64,000 nucleotides of DNA from Bettongia penicillata ogilbyi (GCA_023548195.1 JAJHZJ010000752.1:423501-487500), one strand, 5' to 3'. Shown: positions 22,271-33,256, counted from the stretch's first letter. Notes: a model not told the origin generated them from the letters alone. Made by a program: numbers and translations.

Positions 22271-22752
22271 AAACAAAGTGAACACAATGAGTGCCTTTAG
22301 GAAACAAATTTGTCATCTGTGTGGTGAAGAATATTCCTGTTCGGATTCAGTTATCAGTCACAGTAGATAGGCTCTGTCACTTGCTCTAACTCCAAGATAT
22401 TGTGATTAATTAATCAATAGGAATTTACTAAATGTTCACGAAGTGCTAGGCACTGTGGTTTCTTTTCTATTAGAAATGTTAAACATACATATAACTTTTT
22501 CATGTGGTTGAGAAAGTACAAGGAGAAATATGTGAGAACTGGTATAATTTGCTTAGTTAGGAAATTACTTTCATATTTCTTTACTTTGCCATTTGCTAGA
22601 GAAGTGAGAAATATTGAAACTTGCAAATTTTTAAATTGTAAACTCTCTAATCCCTCTAGGTTAGAGCATTAGTAATGCTCTCATTGAAATTATCTAATTG
22701 CATTTTTCTTACCATGGCCTTTTAAAAAAGAAATTCAAAGGATACTCTGGAA

Positions 22753-22880
22753 ATATATATATATATTTGGTAATATACCTGTACTCACATATATATAACA
22801 TATATGTGTCATGTATACACATATGTATATATGCATATATGTATGTGTGAGCATTTATGTGTATATGCGTTGTACATATT
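22753..22880. repeat. TA/TG/CA-rich simple-sequence stretch
   Basis: Alternating purine-pyrimidine DNA made of ATAT, ACAT and GTGT words ('acatatatataacatatatgtgtcatg...'). The 60-codon minus-strand frame across it is an artefact of the repeat. Confidence 0.85.
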
Positions 22881-23292
22881 TTTCTTTGCATTTATTCTCT
22901 GTTGCATTCCCTTAAGTTTACTTAAAAATTCTCAGATTTTAATGTTTTTTATTTTCATTATTCTTGACCATAACCAATAGTGTTCATGGTTTTTGATGAC
23001 ATGCTAAAAACTATTTCTGTGACAATCTAGTATTTCCACAATGAATGCTAGAATACTGTCAGCCAAGTATCAATTGGTGAGGTACAATGTTATGTCTCCG
23101 AATCACAGGTTAGCTATGAGGCAGTTCCCATTACTGCCTTGAAAATGAGACTCCAAAACGGACCCGAATATTGCCTTCTGTATGTTGAAAATTGTCTCAG
23201 AGTATGCACTTCATGCATTGGCTAAATATTCTAGCTCTACCTTTGTGCAAATAAATAAAATTAGAATTTTAAGATAAAGGAAATGTTAGGTG

Positions 23293-23437
23293 ATTGTGTA
23301 TAACACTGTTCTGAATGATAAAAAAATAAACTTGTTTTCATATATATTTGAAACATTTTGTATATATTTGAAACATGTTTCAAATATATGCGAAAACAAG
23401 TTTATTTTTTATCATTCAGAACAGTATTATACACAAT
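23293..23437. repeat. Near-perfect inverted repeat (hairpin), arms about 62 bp
   Basis: The left arm (23293-23355) contains 'gtgtataacactgttctgaatgat', an A run, 'taaacttgttttc' and 'atatatttgaaaca'. The right arm (23376-23437) is its reverse complement with about four substitutions and one difference in the length of the A run. The loop (23356-23375) is 'ttttgtatatatttgaaaca' and itself repeats the arm-end words. A run of alternating AT/GT DNA starts directly at the right arm. I see no transposase, no TSD and no similarity to the other repeats in the window. Confidence 0.9.
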
Positions 23438-23439
23438 AA

Positions 23440-23480
23440 GTTGTGTGCATGTGTATATGTATATACGTATATGCATACAT

Positions 23481-23514
<34 letters not shown>

Positions 23515-23545
23515 GTATATATGTGTATATATATATATATATAAC
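23440..23545. repeat. (TG/CA/TA)n compound microsatellite
   Basis: GTGTATATGTATATACG-type words, then about eleven CA units, then (TA)n with TGTA interruptions. It abuts the hairpin. Open frames reading YIYIYI or THTHTH here are artefacts. Confidence 0.95.
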
Positions 23546-23744
23546 CTTGATAGAAACCAAGGCTGGGAAAAAGACAAAGTAGTCCTATGATTTTCATTAT
23601 AAATATTTCTGAATGAGAAAGAGTGAAGTTATTGGGGAAAGTAGATAATGGCTTCTTCTTGACAAAAGAAATAACTGCACCAGATAATGGCACTGGAGAT
23701 TTGATATGTTGTCTCTAAAGAAATAGAAAGTTCAAAACATGAGT

Positions 23745-23935
23745 TTTCTCCTCTCATTTTGCCCCATTAGCCTCAAACCTCCACTCTTCAAACTATCCTT
23801 CACACAGCTCTCAAAGTGAATCTCATCAGTTTGGACCACATCACTTTCATAAACTCCCATAATTTTGCATGGTATTGATGATTAGATATATACTCCATTG
23901 TTTGACTTTTTAAATCCTAAACAATTTGCTCTCAA
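23745..23935 (+). mobile_element. L2 fragment (ORF2 end region)
   Basis: 'cctccactcttcaaactatccttcacacagctctcaaagtgaatctcatcagtttggaccacatcact' followed by 'ataaactcccataattttgcatggtattgatgattagatatatactc' follows the L2 order seen better at 47395-47500 ('...gttacctccctattcaatgaactccagtgactctatattggctccaggataaaat'). Decayed and non-coding. Confidence 0.55.
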
Positions 23936-24862
23936 TATTTATGTCTTTCAAAAAGAAAAAATAAATTGTCATAAAAATGTTTTAAATGATGATTGATTAG
24001 GGAAGTGCAGATTAAAATAACCTTGAAATATCTTACACCTACCAGTTGGCTAAAATGATAGAAGGGGAAAGTCACAGATGTTGAAGGGAAGGTGAAAAAA
24101 TTGGAAGAGTAATTCATTGTGGACTGAATTTTAAAACGATCCACCTATTTTGAAAAGTAATCTGGAGTTATGCTCAAAATATTGTTAAAATACCTACCCC
24201 CTTAGGCAAAGAAATAACACTACTTGGTATATTTCCAAAGATGATTAGGGGAAAAAGAAAAGAACCTATGTGTTCCAAAATGTTTACAGTTCTCGTTGTG
24301 GTGAAAAAGAACTGGATATTGCAGGGATGCCCATCAGTTGGGGAATGACTGGACAAGTTGTGATATATGATTGTGATGGAATACTCCTATTCAATAAGAA
24401 ATGATAAGCTCAATGATTTTAGAAAAAGATGAAGAGCAAAATTAGCAGAACCAGTAGAAGATTATATACAGTAAGAGCAACTTTCTTTTAAAAATAGCAA
24501 ATTACATATAAAGGAAATATGAAGAAAGATGCTATCTGCATCCAGAAAAAGATTGATAAATAGAAGTATATATAGAACAATTTTGCATATATACACATGT
24601 ACATGTGATGTATGTATATACATGTATACATACATATATACGAATGAGTGTGCATGTATTTGTGTTTAATGATAGTCATATCTATAATGTGTGAAAGGGA
24701 AGAAAAAAAGAAATTTACATGATAATTTTGTTGTATATTTATAAGGAATAGCAAATTGTGTGTGATACATTTGCAATTTCACGTACAATCATTTTTTTTT
24801 CATTGTACTGTTATGGAAATGTTCACTTTGTTCCTTAAATTAAAAATGAAATTTAAAAAAAA
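23936..24862 (+). mobile_element. L1 3' end, old, with ORF2 C-terminal remnant
   Basis: Blocks in order match the C-terminal part of L1 ORF2 as seen at 52720-53110: 'gattagggaagtgcagattaaaataaccttgaaatatctta', 'gttggctaaaatgatag', 'tggatattgcagggatgcccatcagttggggaatgactgg', 'tgatggaatactcctattcaataagaaatgataagc'. The 3' UTR and a final A-rich tail follow. Frames are heavily broken. Confidence 0.75.
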
Positions 24863-25059
24863 GATGTATTTATTTTCTCTACCTTCCAATTCCCCTCCTC
24901 TTTGTGGGGAAAATGTGTGTGTGGGGGAAGCAAACCCTTCTCACAAATCTTCACAGTCAAGAAAAAAATAATTACATGTTGATCATGTCCAAACATATGT
25001 TTCGTTTATCTTGAGCCAAAAAACTATCTATTCGAAGGTAAACAGTATACCTTATCTCT

Positions 25060-25995
25060 GATTCTTTGGAATCATGATTTGACATAGCACTGATCAGAGT
25101 TCTCCAGTTCACCAAAATTGTCTTTATAATTCTATTTTGGTATATATATATATATATACATTTTTTGTTTGTTTCAGTTTTACACATTTCTCTCTTCAAT
25201 AATTCATTAATTCTTATTCCCTTAAAGCATCACTACTTTCATTATTTCTTAGAAAAATGCTATCCTATTGCACAGTTCATATTTTATAAATCAAAGTTTC
25301 ATAGAGAAAGATTTGAAATAATTTTAGTCATTCTTTAAGAAATTAGTTTCCAGGTTTTAGCTACGGTGAAAAAATTGACTATGAACATCTTTGGAAATAA
25401 AGAGCATTTTCTTTGGGGTAAAGATTCAATACGGGGACCAAGGGTATGAACAGTTTAATAGTTTTAGGGAATAGTTTCAAAATTCTTTCCAAGATGGCTG
25501 TAAAGAAGTCATAGCTTCACTAACAGTGAATACATGTTCCTATTTTTTCCACAGAGCCTCTAATGTTTTTCATTTTCCTATTTTGTGATATTTGCTGATC
25601 TGATAAGTGTGAGGTAGAAATTTAGAGTTGCATTAATTTGGATGTCTCTAATTGTTGCTAATTCATAATTGTTTCCAAACGTTACTGAAAGTTTGTATTT
25701 CTTTGAAAACTGTCTATTCATACTATTTGACAATGTATCATTTGGAGAATAACTTACGTTCTTATATATTTGAATCAATCTATAAAATACCTTGGAAATG
25801 AAAACTTTATCTGAGAGCCTTTTGGCAAAAGATTTTCCTCCATTTACCCACTTTCCTTATAATTTTAGGCATAATGGTTTTTTTGTGCAAGTTTTTAAAA
25901 AATACATAATTAAAATATTCTGTTTTATATTTTGTGATACTCTCTATTCCTTCTTTGTTCATGAGCTCTTCCACTATCCACAAATAATTACCAAG
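25060..25995 (-). mobile_element. L1 3' part (-), old
   Basis: On the minus strand it reads the C-terminal ORF2 region and part of the 3' UTR. Landmarks (given as plus-strand text) are 'tttcattatttcttagaaaaatgctatcctattgc', 'gtgatatttgctgatctgataagtgtgaggtagaa', 'ctttgaaaactgtctattcatactatttgac', 'atgaaaactttatctgagagccttttggcaaaa'. Each has a clearer counterpart in the L1 (-) at 36970-37440. A short (TA)n run interrupts it at 25140-25160. Confidence 0.7.
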
Positions 25996-26284
25996 TGTAC
26001 AGTTTAACTTAATCTTTACTTATAGTTTGATGCACACAACTTACCTTTCCAACATTGGTATATACATTACTCCTCCATGTTTTTTGTGTTCCAATGATGA
26101 TGGCCTTCTTGCTATTCTTCATACATCACGCACTCTCTTCTACATCCATGACTTTATAGTGATTGTAACCCCTGTAAAGGGGTATTCTAGAGTCATAACA
26201 ACTCTCTAAAACTGACAAAATGTCAGTGTAAGCATTTATTCCTTTCAAATTGACAAACGATATAAATCATGGCTTGATTTGTTG

Positions 26285-26600
26285 ATTGTCCATTTTCAAA
26301 GAAGACCAATGATATCATGATGTTGGGGTCAGAGTACATTGTGTTTGGCTGTGGTTGATTAGTCCAATGGGAATTTGGAAGGCTTTACTATAGGTCAGGC
26401 ACAAGTTTTCCATTAGAACATTTGGGATAAAGATGTCTCTGGCTTTGATCAGCTTTCATTTCCTTTGTGTCACTGTGATTCTGCTTTGCTCAGAGAATAC
26501 AACACCTTCTTTGATGCAGGAATGCCATGCTGGCCAATCCTGTGCTAGTATCCATGTCTCACAATCAGTACTGAAGTTCTTCAGGGAAGTAATCAGGAAG
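26285..26600 (+). mobile_element. Interspersed repeat sharing its head with the element at 41900
   Basis: The start 'ccattttcaaagaagaccaatgatatcatgatg' corresponds closely to 'tcattttcaaaaagaaccagtgacatcatatgatg' at 41898-41932. The two copies differ further downstream, so either only the head is shared or they are subfamilies. The body reads 'ttgtgtttggctgtggttgattagtccaatgggaatttggaaggcttta...' and contains a 70-codon frame with no recognisable domain. I believe this is a marsupial-type repeat but do not name it. Confidence 0.5.
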
Positions 26601-26689
26601 GTAACCAAAAAAACAAACATACAACAGCAAAGAAAACAACTTTGAGCAACCAAGTAATTCTATTATAAATACGGAAGCTAACTTTAATG

Positions 26690-26985
26690 ATTCTGTGAAG
26701 GATATGCTATTTGAATCCTGAAAAGAACACTTCTATAGTGTAGGAAATCATGAGGGGGTTGATTTAGAAAAACATGGAATGACTTGAACTTATGGAGGAA
26801 GATGCTATCCACCATTAGAGAAACAGATGATTGGAGGAAATAAGGACAGTACAGTCTTACATATATCTGTGTATATGTATACATGTGCATGTATGCCTAT
26901 GTTCATAGATTTCTGTGTGTACGTACATATGTCTCTGCTTAACTGTAGCCTTCTTTGTGGGTAGGAGGAGGAAAATAAAATAAAT
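26690..26985 (+). mobile_element. Possible L1 3' UTR fragment
   Basis: 'gaaaaacatggaatgacttgaacttatg', 'ggaagatgctatccacc', a TATG-rich stretch and the end 'gtgggtaggaggaggaaaataaaataaat' follow the order of L1 3' UTRs such as 24420-24860. The fragment is short and diverged. Confidence 0.45.
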
Positions 26986-27464
26986 AGTTCACAGCACAGA
27001 ATAGAAGAAAACTAACAGGGAAGTAAAGAAAACCTGAGCTGTTTTCCAAACAAATTATTTAATAAACAGACTTTCTTGAAATCAAAATTTACTGTTTTGC
27101 ACTAACCCTCTTATGCTTTGACAAATACATAGGAATGTTTGTTCTTTTCTCCTTTCATATTTGAACGTAAAATTACAAAAAATTGTAATTGTAAAAAATT
27201 GTAAAATTTACAGGTAAATTAAACATCTCTAACCTTTTCTATTCCACTCTTCAAATGAGACATTAATTCTAGACAGAAGGGGAAACAGGAGGTTGGGGTG
27301 ACAAGTTTGGTCATATTTCTCTCCTGAGACAAAGGGGATCCTGGGAAAGAATTATAACTACCTTCTCCCTTAAACATTGTTATTCTGTTAGATGTCATTT
27401 TCAAACTTCCAATAATATTATTTCATTATTGGGAGGAAGACCTCAAACTTTATATCAAAGTCAT
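26986..27464. other. No feature recognised
   Basis: AT-rich DNA with small local repeats of 'attgtaa' near 27170-27210. No supported gene. Confidence 0.4.
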
Positions 27465-28739
27465 AAACCCTTTCTTACCAAATACTAGGCATCCCCCAAC
27501 TGATGAACTTCTTCTATATCTCTAACTCATTGTAGCAACAAAAAGAGCTGCCATAAATATTTTTTTTACACATAGGTTCTTTTCATTTTTTATTCATTTA
27601 TCTCTTTGGGAAACAGACATAGTAGTAAAATTGCTGGATCAAAGACTAAGCACAGATTTAATGTTATTTGAGCATGGTCCCTAATTGTTCTCCAGAATGG
27701 TTAGACCAGTTCACAGCTCTATTAACTGTCAATTTAATACCTCTTTTTCCACCTCTTCTTCAACTTTTGTCATTTTCCTTATCTGTCATGGTAGCCAAAG
27801 GGAAAGGTATAAAATGGGACTTCAGAATTTGCATTTATCAGATCAACAGTGATTTAGAGAATTTTTATGTGATTATTGGTAGCTTATATTTCCTCTGAAA
27901 ACTAGCATATTCCTATGTTTTGACAACTTATGAATTTGAGAATAGTTTTTATTTTTACAAATTTGTCTAAGTCCTCTATATTAAGCTCACTTATGCATCA
28001 CTTTTAAATTTGGGTGCCTTGCTTTTATTTCTACAAAATCTTCTTTTTTGGTAAATTTCATATAAGTAACTGATTTTATTCCCTTGATCCTCTCTGTCTC
28101 TAGACTGAACACACAATTTTTCCTTATTCATAAATCTGATGGGTAAATTTTTCTATATTCATCCAATTGTCTTAGGCTACGACTTTATGTCTAAATCATG
28201 TACTCATTTTGAATTTATTTGGTATACATGTTAGTCACTGCCTAGTTTATATCAAACAACCTTCCAATTTCCTAACTACTTTTTTGGTCAAATAATGAGT
28301 TCTTTCCCTCTAATCTTGAATATTTGGATTTATAAAACATGAGATTATTATAGGCATTTACTCCTGTGTATTGGGTACTTAATCTATTCTGTTGATCCAC
28401 TACTCAATTTCTTAACAAGTACAAGACTATTTTGAGAATTATCACTTTAGAATATAGTTTGAAATCTTATACTGTTATCTTCCTTATTTTTTTATATTGA
28501 TTCCCTTGATATTCTTGACCTTTCTGATTTAAAAAACAAATTCCTAGCTATATGCAATAATTCTCTAGTAGTTTGATTGGTATAGCCCTAAATAGGTAAA
28601 TTAATTTAGGAAAAATTGTCATTTGTTCATATTGTCTCAGCTTAATTCTGAACAATTAATATTTTTCCTTTGTGTCAAAAGTGTTTTCTAATTGTGTTCA
28701 TACAGTTCCTGGGTTTATCTTGGCAGGTGGACAACAAAG

Positions 28740-28754
28740 TAAATTACATTTTCT
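28740..28754. repeat. TSD of the mini-HAL1, left copy
   Basis: The 15-bp word 'taaattacattttct' is repeated exactly at 28987-29001. It lies directly before the T-run that is the poly(A) tail of the minus-strand insert. Confidence 0.93.
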
Positions 28755-28986
28755 TTTTTTTTTTTTCTTAATTTATTTATTTATTTATTTAAATTTTTTA
28801 CATTCATTTTCACAAATTTTTGGGTTCCAAATTTTCTCCCCTTTTAAATCTCTTCCACTCTGCTTCTGCACACCTTGTATTCACCCAGAAGTTATGGGGG
28901 ACTCTTTTTACATTAATTCTATGGGCTTTGGTTTCGAAGCTCGTAAACGTGCGTCCTTCTACTCCGCCATCTTGGCTCCGCCCCCA
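28755..28986 (-). mobile_element. Mini-HAL1: 5' end of HAL1 fused to its 3' end (SINE-sized, about 232 bp)
   Basis: Read on the minus strand, the insert begins 'gggggcggagccaagatggcgg' and follows the HAL1 5' end (compare 58850-58990: '...ggtgtgcagaaacacagtggaagagattt') for about 125 bp. It then jumps directly to the HAL1 3' end ('aaaaggggagaaaa.ttggaacccaaaa.tttgtgaaaatgaatgtaaaa', compare 61667-61720), followed by AAATA units and poly(A). About 2.7 kb of HAL1, including all of ORF1, is absent. The perfect TSD shows that this short form was itself inserted by target-primed reverse transcription. The junction has no clear GT-AG splice signature in the available HAL1 copies. It may be one member of a known L1-dependent SINE family. 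Confidence 0.9.
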
Positions 28987-29001
28987 TAAATTACATTTTC
29001 T
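28987..29001. repeat. TSD of the mini-HAL1, right copy
   Basis: Exact repeat of 28740-28754. Confidence 0.93.
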
Positions 29002-30170
29002 ACAGTTGTTTTAAATGGAGTTTCTCTTTCTATATATTTTTGATGAGTGCTTTTGGTAATACGTAGGAGTTGACTTGAATTTTGTGGGGTCTAGTTTATA
29101 TCTTATAACGTTTTCTAATGTTGTTAATTATTTTGATGAGCTAGTTGATTCTCTAGGATTCTATAAGTATAGGATCATATTGTCTCCAAAGGCTAAAAGT
29201 TTTGTGTCCTTGTTACCTATTTTTTATTACTTCACTTTGTTTTTCGTGTCTTACTGATATAGTTAGTATTTCTAGTATATTACTAAAAGGTTATACTGTC
29301 AGTGGAAATCTTACTTCATAACATTGAACTTATTGTGAAGGCTTTAATTTATTCCCACTACAGGTAATACTTTGTTTTGGTTTTAGAAAGATAAGATTTT
29401 TTCATTTTAGGAAAAGTTCTATTTATTTCAATGGTTTCTAGCTTTTGTCTGTTTTTTTTTTTTTTTTTAAGGAAGGGGTGCTGTATTTTCTTAAAAGTCT
29501 TTTCTGCATCTATTAAGATAATCCTGTGATTTTTGTTATTTTTCTTATTGGCTCCAGTATTAAACCAGCAATGCAATTCTGACACAAATTCCACTTCTTT
29601 ATAGTATATGATGCCTGAGATACACTGCTGTAATCACCTTATTAGTATTCTTTTTAAAATATTTGCATCTATATTCATTAAAGAAAATGGTCTATTGTTT
29701 TCTTTGTTTTTTGTTCTTTTGTTTTTGTTAGATATCAAAATCATATTTTTATCATAAGAGGGATTTTGTAGGATACCTTTACCTATTTTTTTCATATATT
29801 TTATGTTTTATTGGAATTAATTGTTCTTCAAATGTTAGGTAGATTTCTCTTTTATATCCATCTTGTCCTGGGTTTTTTTTTTTTTATTATACAGCTTATT
29901 GATGGCTTTTTCAGTTTCTTTTTCTCAGGCTTATTTTAATGTTTATTTTGAAATTGTATAAATTTATAAATATTTAAGTATTCTTTTCCTCTTTTGTTTA
30001 TTTCGGCAATTTACGTTTTTATAAGTATTCATCCACTTCACTCAGATTGTTACGATTGCTGGTAAATTATTTCCTAATAATTATTTTAATTTCATTTTCA
30101 TTGTTGATACATTTCCCCTTTTGATTTTTACATTAATATTTTTTTCTTTTTTTTTAAATCAAATTGACTA

Positions 30171-31688
30171 GGGATCAGAGTCAAGATGGTAGAGTAGAGG
30201 GACAGACCTATGAAAGCTCTCCTCCCATAGCCCATAAAATACCTGTGAAAAATACTTTAAACAAATTCCAGAGCAGGAAAAGCCACAAAACGACTGAGTG
30301 AAAGAGATTTCCAGTCCAATGCAGCCTGGAAGGCTGACAGGAAAGCTCTATTGCACCAGTCTCAGAGAGGAGCGCAGCTGCATGGCTAAGGAGTGGAGGA
30401 GGTCTCAGGGGGCAGAATCACAGGGAGCACCTGTGGTTCCCAGTTTACTCAACCCACAAACGCCAAAGAGAATGTCAAAGGTCAATTAGAAAGTTATTTC
30501 ACATGAGTGAGAAAGGAAACCGTCTAGCCCTGGTTCCAGGTGGCAGCACCTTTCATTTTTGGAGCCCTTGGCCTAAAAATTCTGGTGGAATCAAGCAGTT
30601 GATCTGGGTCTCAGCTCTGAATGGTAGTCCTGGGGTGAATAGGAGCACTGACTGGTGGGGCTGGTAGAGGTTCTGGACAGGGAATCCTACTAGCAGATCC
30701 TGAGAAGAGTCTTTATTGTTGCTCCCAGACCAAAGCACAGGTCAGGAGAGGAGCAGCTCCTCCCCCTTGATTGTGCCACCTTGGAGGAACTGAGAATGTA
30801 CAGGTACCCAGAGTATGCCCTCCTCATGACAAAGGACTCAAACATCAAGTAACTGGGAGGAAAAATGCCCAAAAAAGAGGAAAAAATAAGACTGCAGAAG
30901 GTAAATTTCTTGGTGAACAGGAATTTTCTTCCATCCTTTCAGATGAGGAAGAACAATGCATATATCATCAGAGGAAGACATAGAAGTCAAGACTTCTGCA
31001 TCTAAAACCTCCAAAATAAACATGCAATTGTCTCAGGTCATGGAAGAACTCAAAAAAAGACTGAAAATCAAGTAAGAGAAGTGGAAGAAAAATTGGGAAG
31101 AGAAATGGGAGTGATGCAATAAAAATCATGGAAAGTAAGTCAATAGCTTGCTAAAGGAGACCCAAAAAATGTTGAAGAAAATAACAACTTTAAAAAAAGA
31201 CTAACTCAAATGGTAAAAGAGGTCTAAAAAGCCAGTGAGGAGATGAATGTTTAAAAACAAAATTAGCTAAATGGAAAAGGAGGTTCAAAAGCTCACCGAA
31301 GAAAGTCGTTCTTTAAAAATTAGAATGGAGCAGATGGAAACTAATGACTTTATGGGAAACCAAGAAATTACAAAATAAAGCCAAAACAATGAAAAAATAG
31401 AAGGTGATGTGAAATAACTCATTGGAAAAACAACTGACCCGGAAAATAGATCCAGGAAAGATAATTGAAAAAATTATGGGTCTACCAGAAAGCCATGATT
31501 AAAAAAGAGCCTAGATATCTTTTGTGAAATTATCAAGGAAAACTTCCCTGATATTCTAGAATCAAAGGGTAAAATAAATATTGAAGGAATCCACTAGTCA
31601 CCTCCTGAAAGGGATCTGGAAAGGAAAACTCCTAGGAATATTGTAGCCAAATTCCAGAGTTCCCAAGTCAAGGAGAAAGTATTGCAAT
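30171..31688 (+). mobile_element. HAL1 or L1 5' part (5' UTR and ORF1), 3' truncated
   Basis: The start 'gggatcagagtcaagatggtagagtag' and the text 'cccataaaatacctgtgaaaaatactttaaacaaattccagagcag' match the older HAL1 at 10811. The 5' UTR runs to about 30900 and a decayed ORF1 follows from about 31030 to the end. The copy stops inside the ORF1 C-terminal region ('...ccaagtcaaggagaaagtattgcaat') without a 3' UTR or poly(A) and abuts minus-strand 5'-UTR sequence. A missing 3' end is unusual for a target-primed insert, so a later deletion or rearrangement is likely. Confidence 0.75.
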
Positions 31689-31689
31689 A

Positions 31690-32515
31690 ATGATATTGCT
31701 ATAAGATACTGCTTTCGTGTTTTGATCTTCCCTGTCACCATAGTTACTTTCTATGGTTAGGTGGGTTTTTTTTTTTTGTCATTTCCTCATTTTTACAGCC
31801 TGTTTCTTGAATTTTAACTTCATGTTAAAGTTGGACTCTGCTCTCAGGTAAATAGGGTATTTTCCAAAGCCTCAGACATTTTATGCTACTGTTTTCCAGA
31901 GCTTGTTCTGGAGTTCTGTAAGTTTCCATTTTTTCTAAGGTGATATGTTGTAAAGAGAGATGTGTTTACTGCTATCCTGGCCATTCCTCTTGTCTGTGAA
32001 TGGCCACAAGAACTCTTTCCTGCCCTTTAACTGTGACCAGGAAGCATATTCTCCCATGTCTGCAAACTCTGGTGTCAGTGCACCTTTCCACACTGGGACT
32101 GTGACCCAGGACTGTGGCCCAAATCAGAGTATGGACAATGCAACAGAATCCTGAATGCAGTGTCATAAAAGGAACCTGTGTAATTTCCTTCTGAACCATT
32201 GTCAAACTCTTTTATTTTCTGTGGGCAGAGAACTCTACAACCTACCCTTGTCTCCAAAGAATATTGCTGATTTCCTGAGGCAAAGACTAAAATGGAGCAG
32301 CCTGGGCTGGACTGTGCTCCACTCTCACCATCGTGTCATTTTTTTCTGTTGATGTTGTAAGTTGCTTTAGGCCAGAAAATGTTTTCACATCATCCTTTTG
32401 TGGTTTCTCCTTGTCCAGAATTTGCTTTGAAACATCATTTGCAATTGTTTGGAGGGGAATTTGGGAGAGTTAAGATGAGTCCCTTCTTTTTCTATGCCCT
32501 TTTGACTCTTCCTCC
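31690..32515 (-). mobile_element. HAL1/L1 5' UTR piece (-)
   Basis: The region follows the same order as the 5' part of the minus-strand HAL1 at 40140-40880: 'ctgtgaatggccacaagaactctttcctg', 'gcaaactctggtgtcagtgcac', 'gactgtgacccaggactgtggcccaaatcagagtatgg', 'ctgggctggactgtgctccactctc' and 'ccttgtccagaatttgctttgaaacatcatttgcaattgtttgga'. The 5' end would lie near 32515 ('ctttttctatgcccttttgactcttcc', the reverse of the 'gtcaagatgg' start). Only the 5' portion is present. Confidence 0.6.
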
Positions 32516-32639
32516 ATAAGAAAAGTGTTGAAACAAAATCAATAATTTTCAGGGAAAATAAGAAAATACTAAAATATAACATGAGAAATGATATAAAAAT
32601 TTTCTGAAAATAGTGACTAAAAGTCAAGCAAAAACGTGA

Positions 32640-32920
32640 TGATAACATAGTAAGAAGTTATAAATGAAAATTTTCCCAAACTCTTAGAATCAGAAAGTAA
32701 AGTGAAATCATAAAGAATCCACCAGTTCCCTCATGAAAGAAGTCCTCGAAGTGAAACTCCCAGAAATAAACTAGTCACAATCTAGAACTTCTATATCAAA
32801 GAAAAATAGCATGAATAGTCACAAAAATGTCAAAGTACTTAGAAGCCAGAGTAAGCATCACACATACCAACAAAAAGAAGAGGAGACCATGAAATCTGTT
32901 ATTTAAATAAAAAGATAAAG
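32640..32920 (+). mobile_element. Decayed L1/HAL1 ORF1 C-terminal fragment
   Basis: 'aagaatccaccagttccctcatgaaagaagtcctcgaagtgaaactcccagaaataaac' followed by 'tctagaacttctatatcaaagaaaaatagcatgaatagtcacaaaaatgtcaaagta' parallels the ORF1 C-terminal block at 60330-60470. Very diverged. Confidence 0.5.
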
Positions 32921-33092
32921 TTTGCAATGAAGAATAGTATGTTTGACTAACTGACAGAGGGAAAAAGAGCCTCTAATAAAATAGATGAATTTCACTTAAA
33001 TCTGATGAAAAGAAAAGAAGCCACAAAAAGAATCGAAAGAGAGAAAAGGATACAAAATGATATCCAGGTCTTTCCACTGGTCTTTCAGACTC

Positions 33093-33094
<2 letters not shown>

Positions 33095-33153
<59 letters not shown>

Positions 33154-33185
33154 TATATACATATATATATACATATATATATATG

Positions 33186-33256
<71 letters not shown>
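33095..33256. repeat. (TA)n array with ordered CA and TG interruptions
   Basis: About 50 bp of pure AT is followed by three AC interruptions at 33148, 33160 and 33172 (12-bp spacing) and then four TG interruptions at 33185, 33203, 33221 and 33239 (18-bp spacing). The switch from AC to TG makes the array roughly self-complementary around 33178. Long open frames of up to 114 codons across it (YIYIYI) are artefacts on both strands. Confidence 0.97.

Larger units (their letters stand above)
27465..30150 (-). mobile_element. L1 (-), long decayed copy interrupted by a mini-HAL1
   Basis: Read on the minus strand, the copy spans the ORF2 C-terminus (right of 27465), the connection region (28000-28680), and the RT domain up to about 29600, with further upstream ORF2 sequence to about 30150. 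RT landmarks include a 78-codon minus-strand frame (29358-29594) with 'CWFNTGANKKNNKNHRIILI' and 'DAEKTFKKIQHPF', i.e. the first catalytic block with D-to-K and other changes around it. Many stops. A 232-bp insertion at 28755-28986 with a 15-bp TSD interrupts it. A poly(T) run (29452-29469) also splits the RT frame. Confidence 0.8.

Noticed and set aside
23293..23437. DNA transposon or MITE as an established call for the hairpin
   Set aside because: No TSD of a known type, no transposase remnant and no second copy in the window; kept as an unexplained inverted repeat.
28755..28986. GT-AG splicing as the origin of the mini-HAL1 junction
   Set aside because: Compared with the two good HAL1 copies, the donor side shows 'gattt|ctgttcc' and the acceptor side 'ggggat|aaaagg', without GT or AG at the joint. 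A different parent subfamily might have had them, so only the simple claim is rejected.
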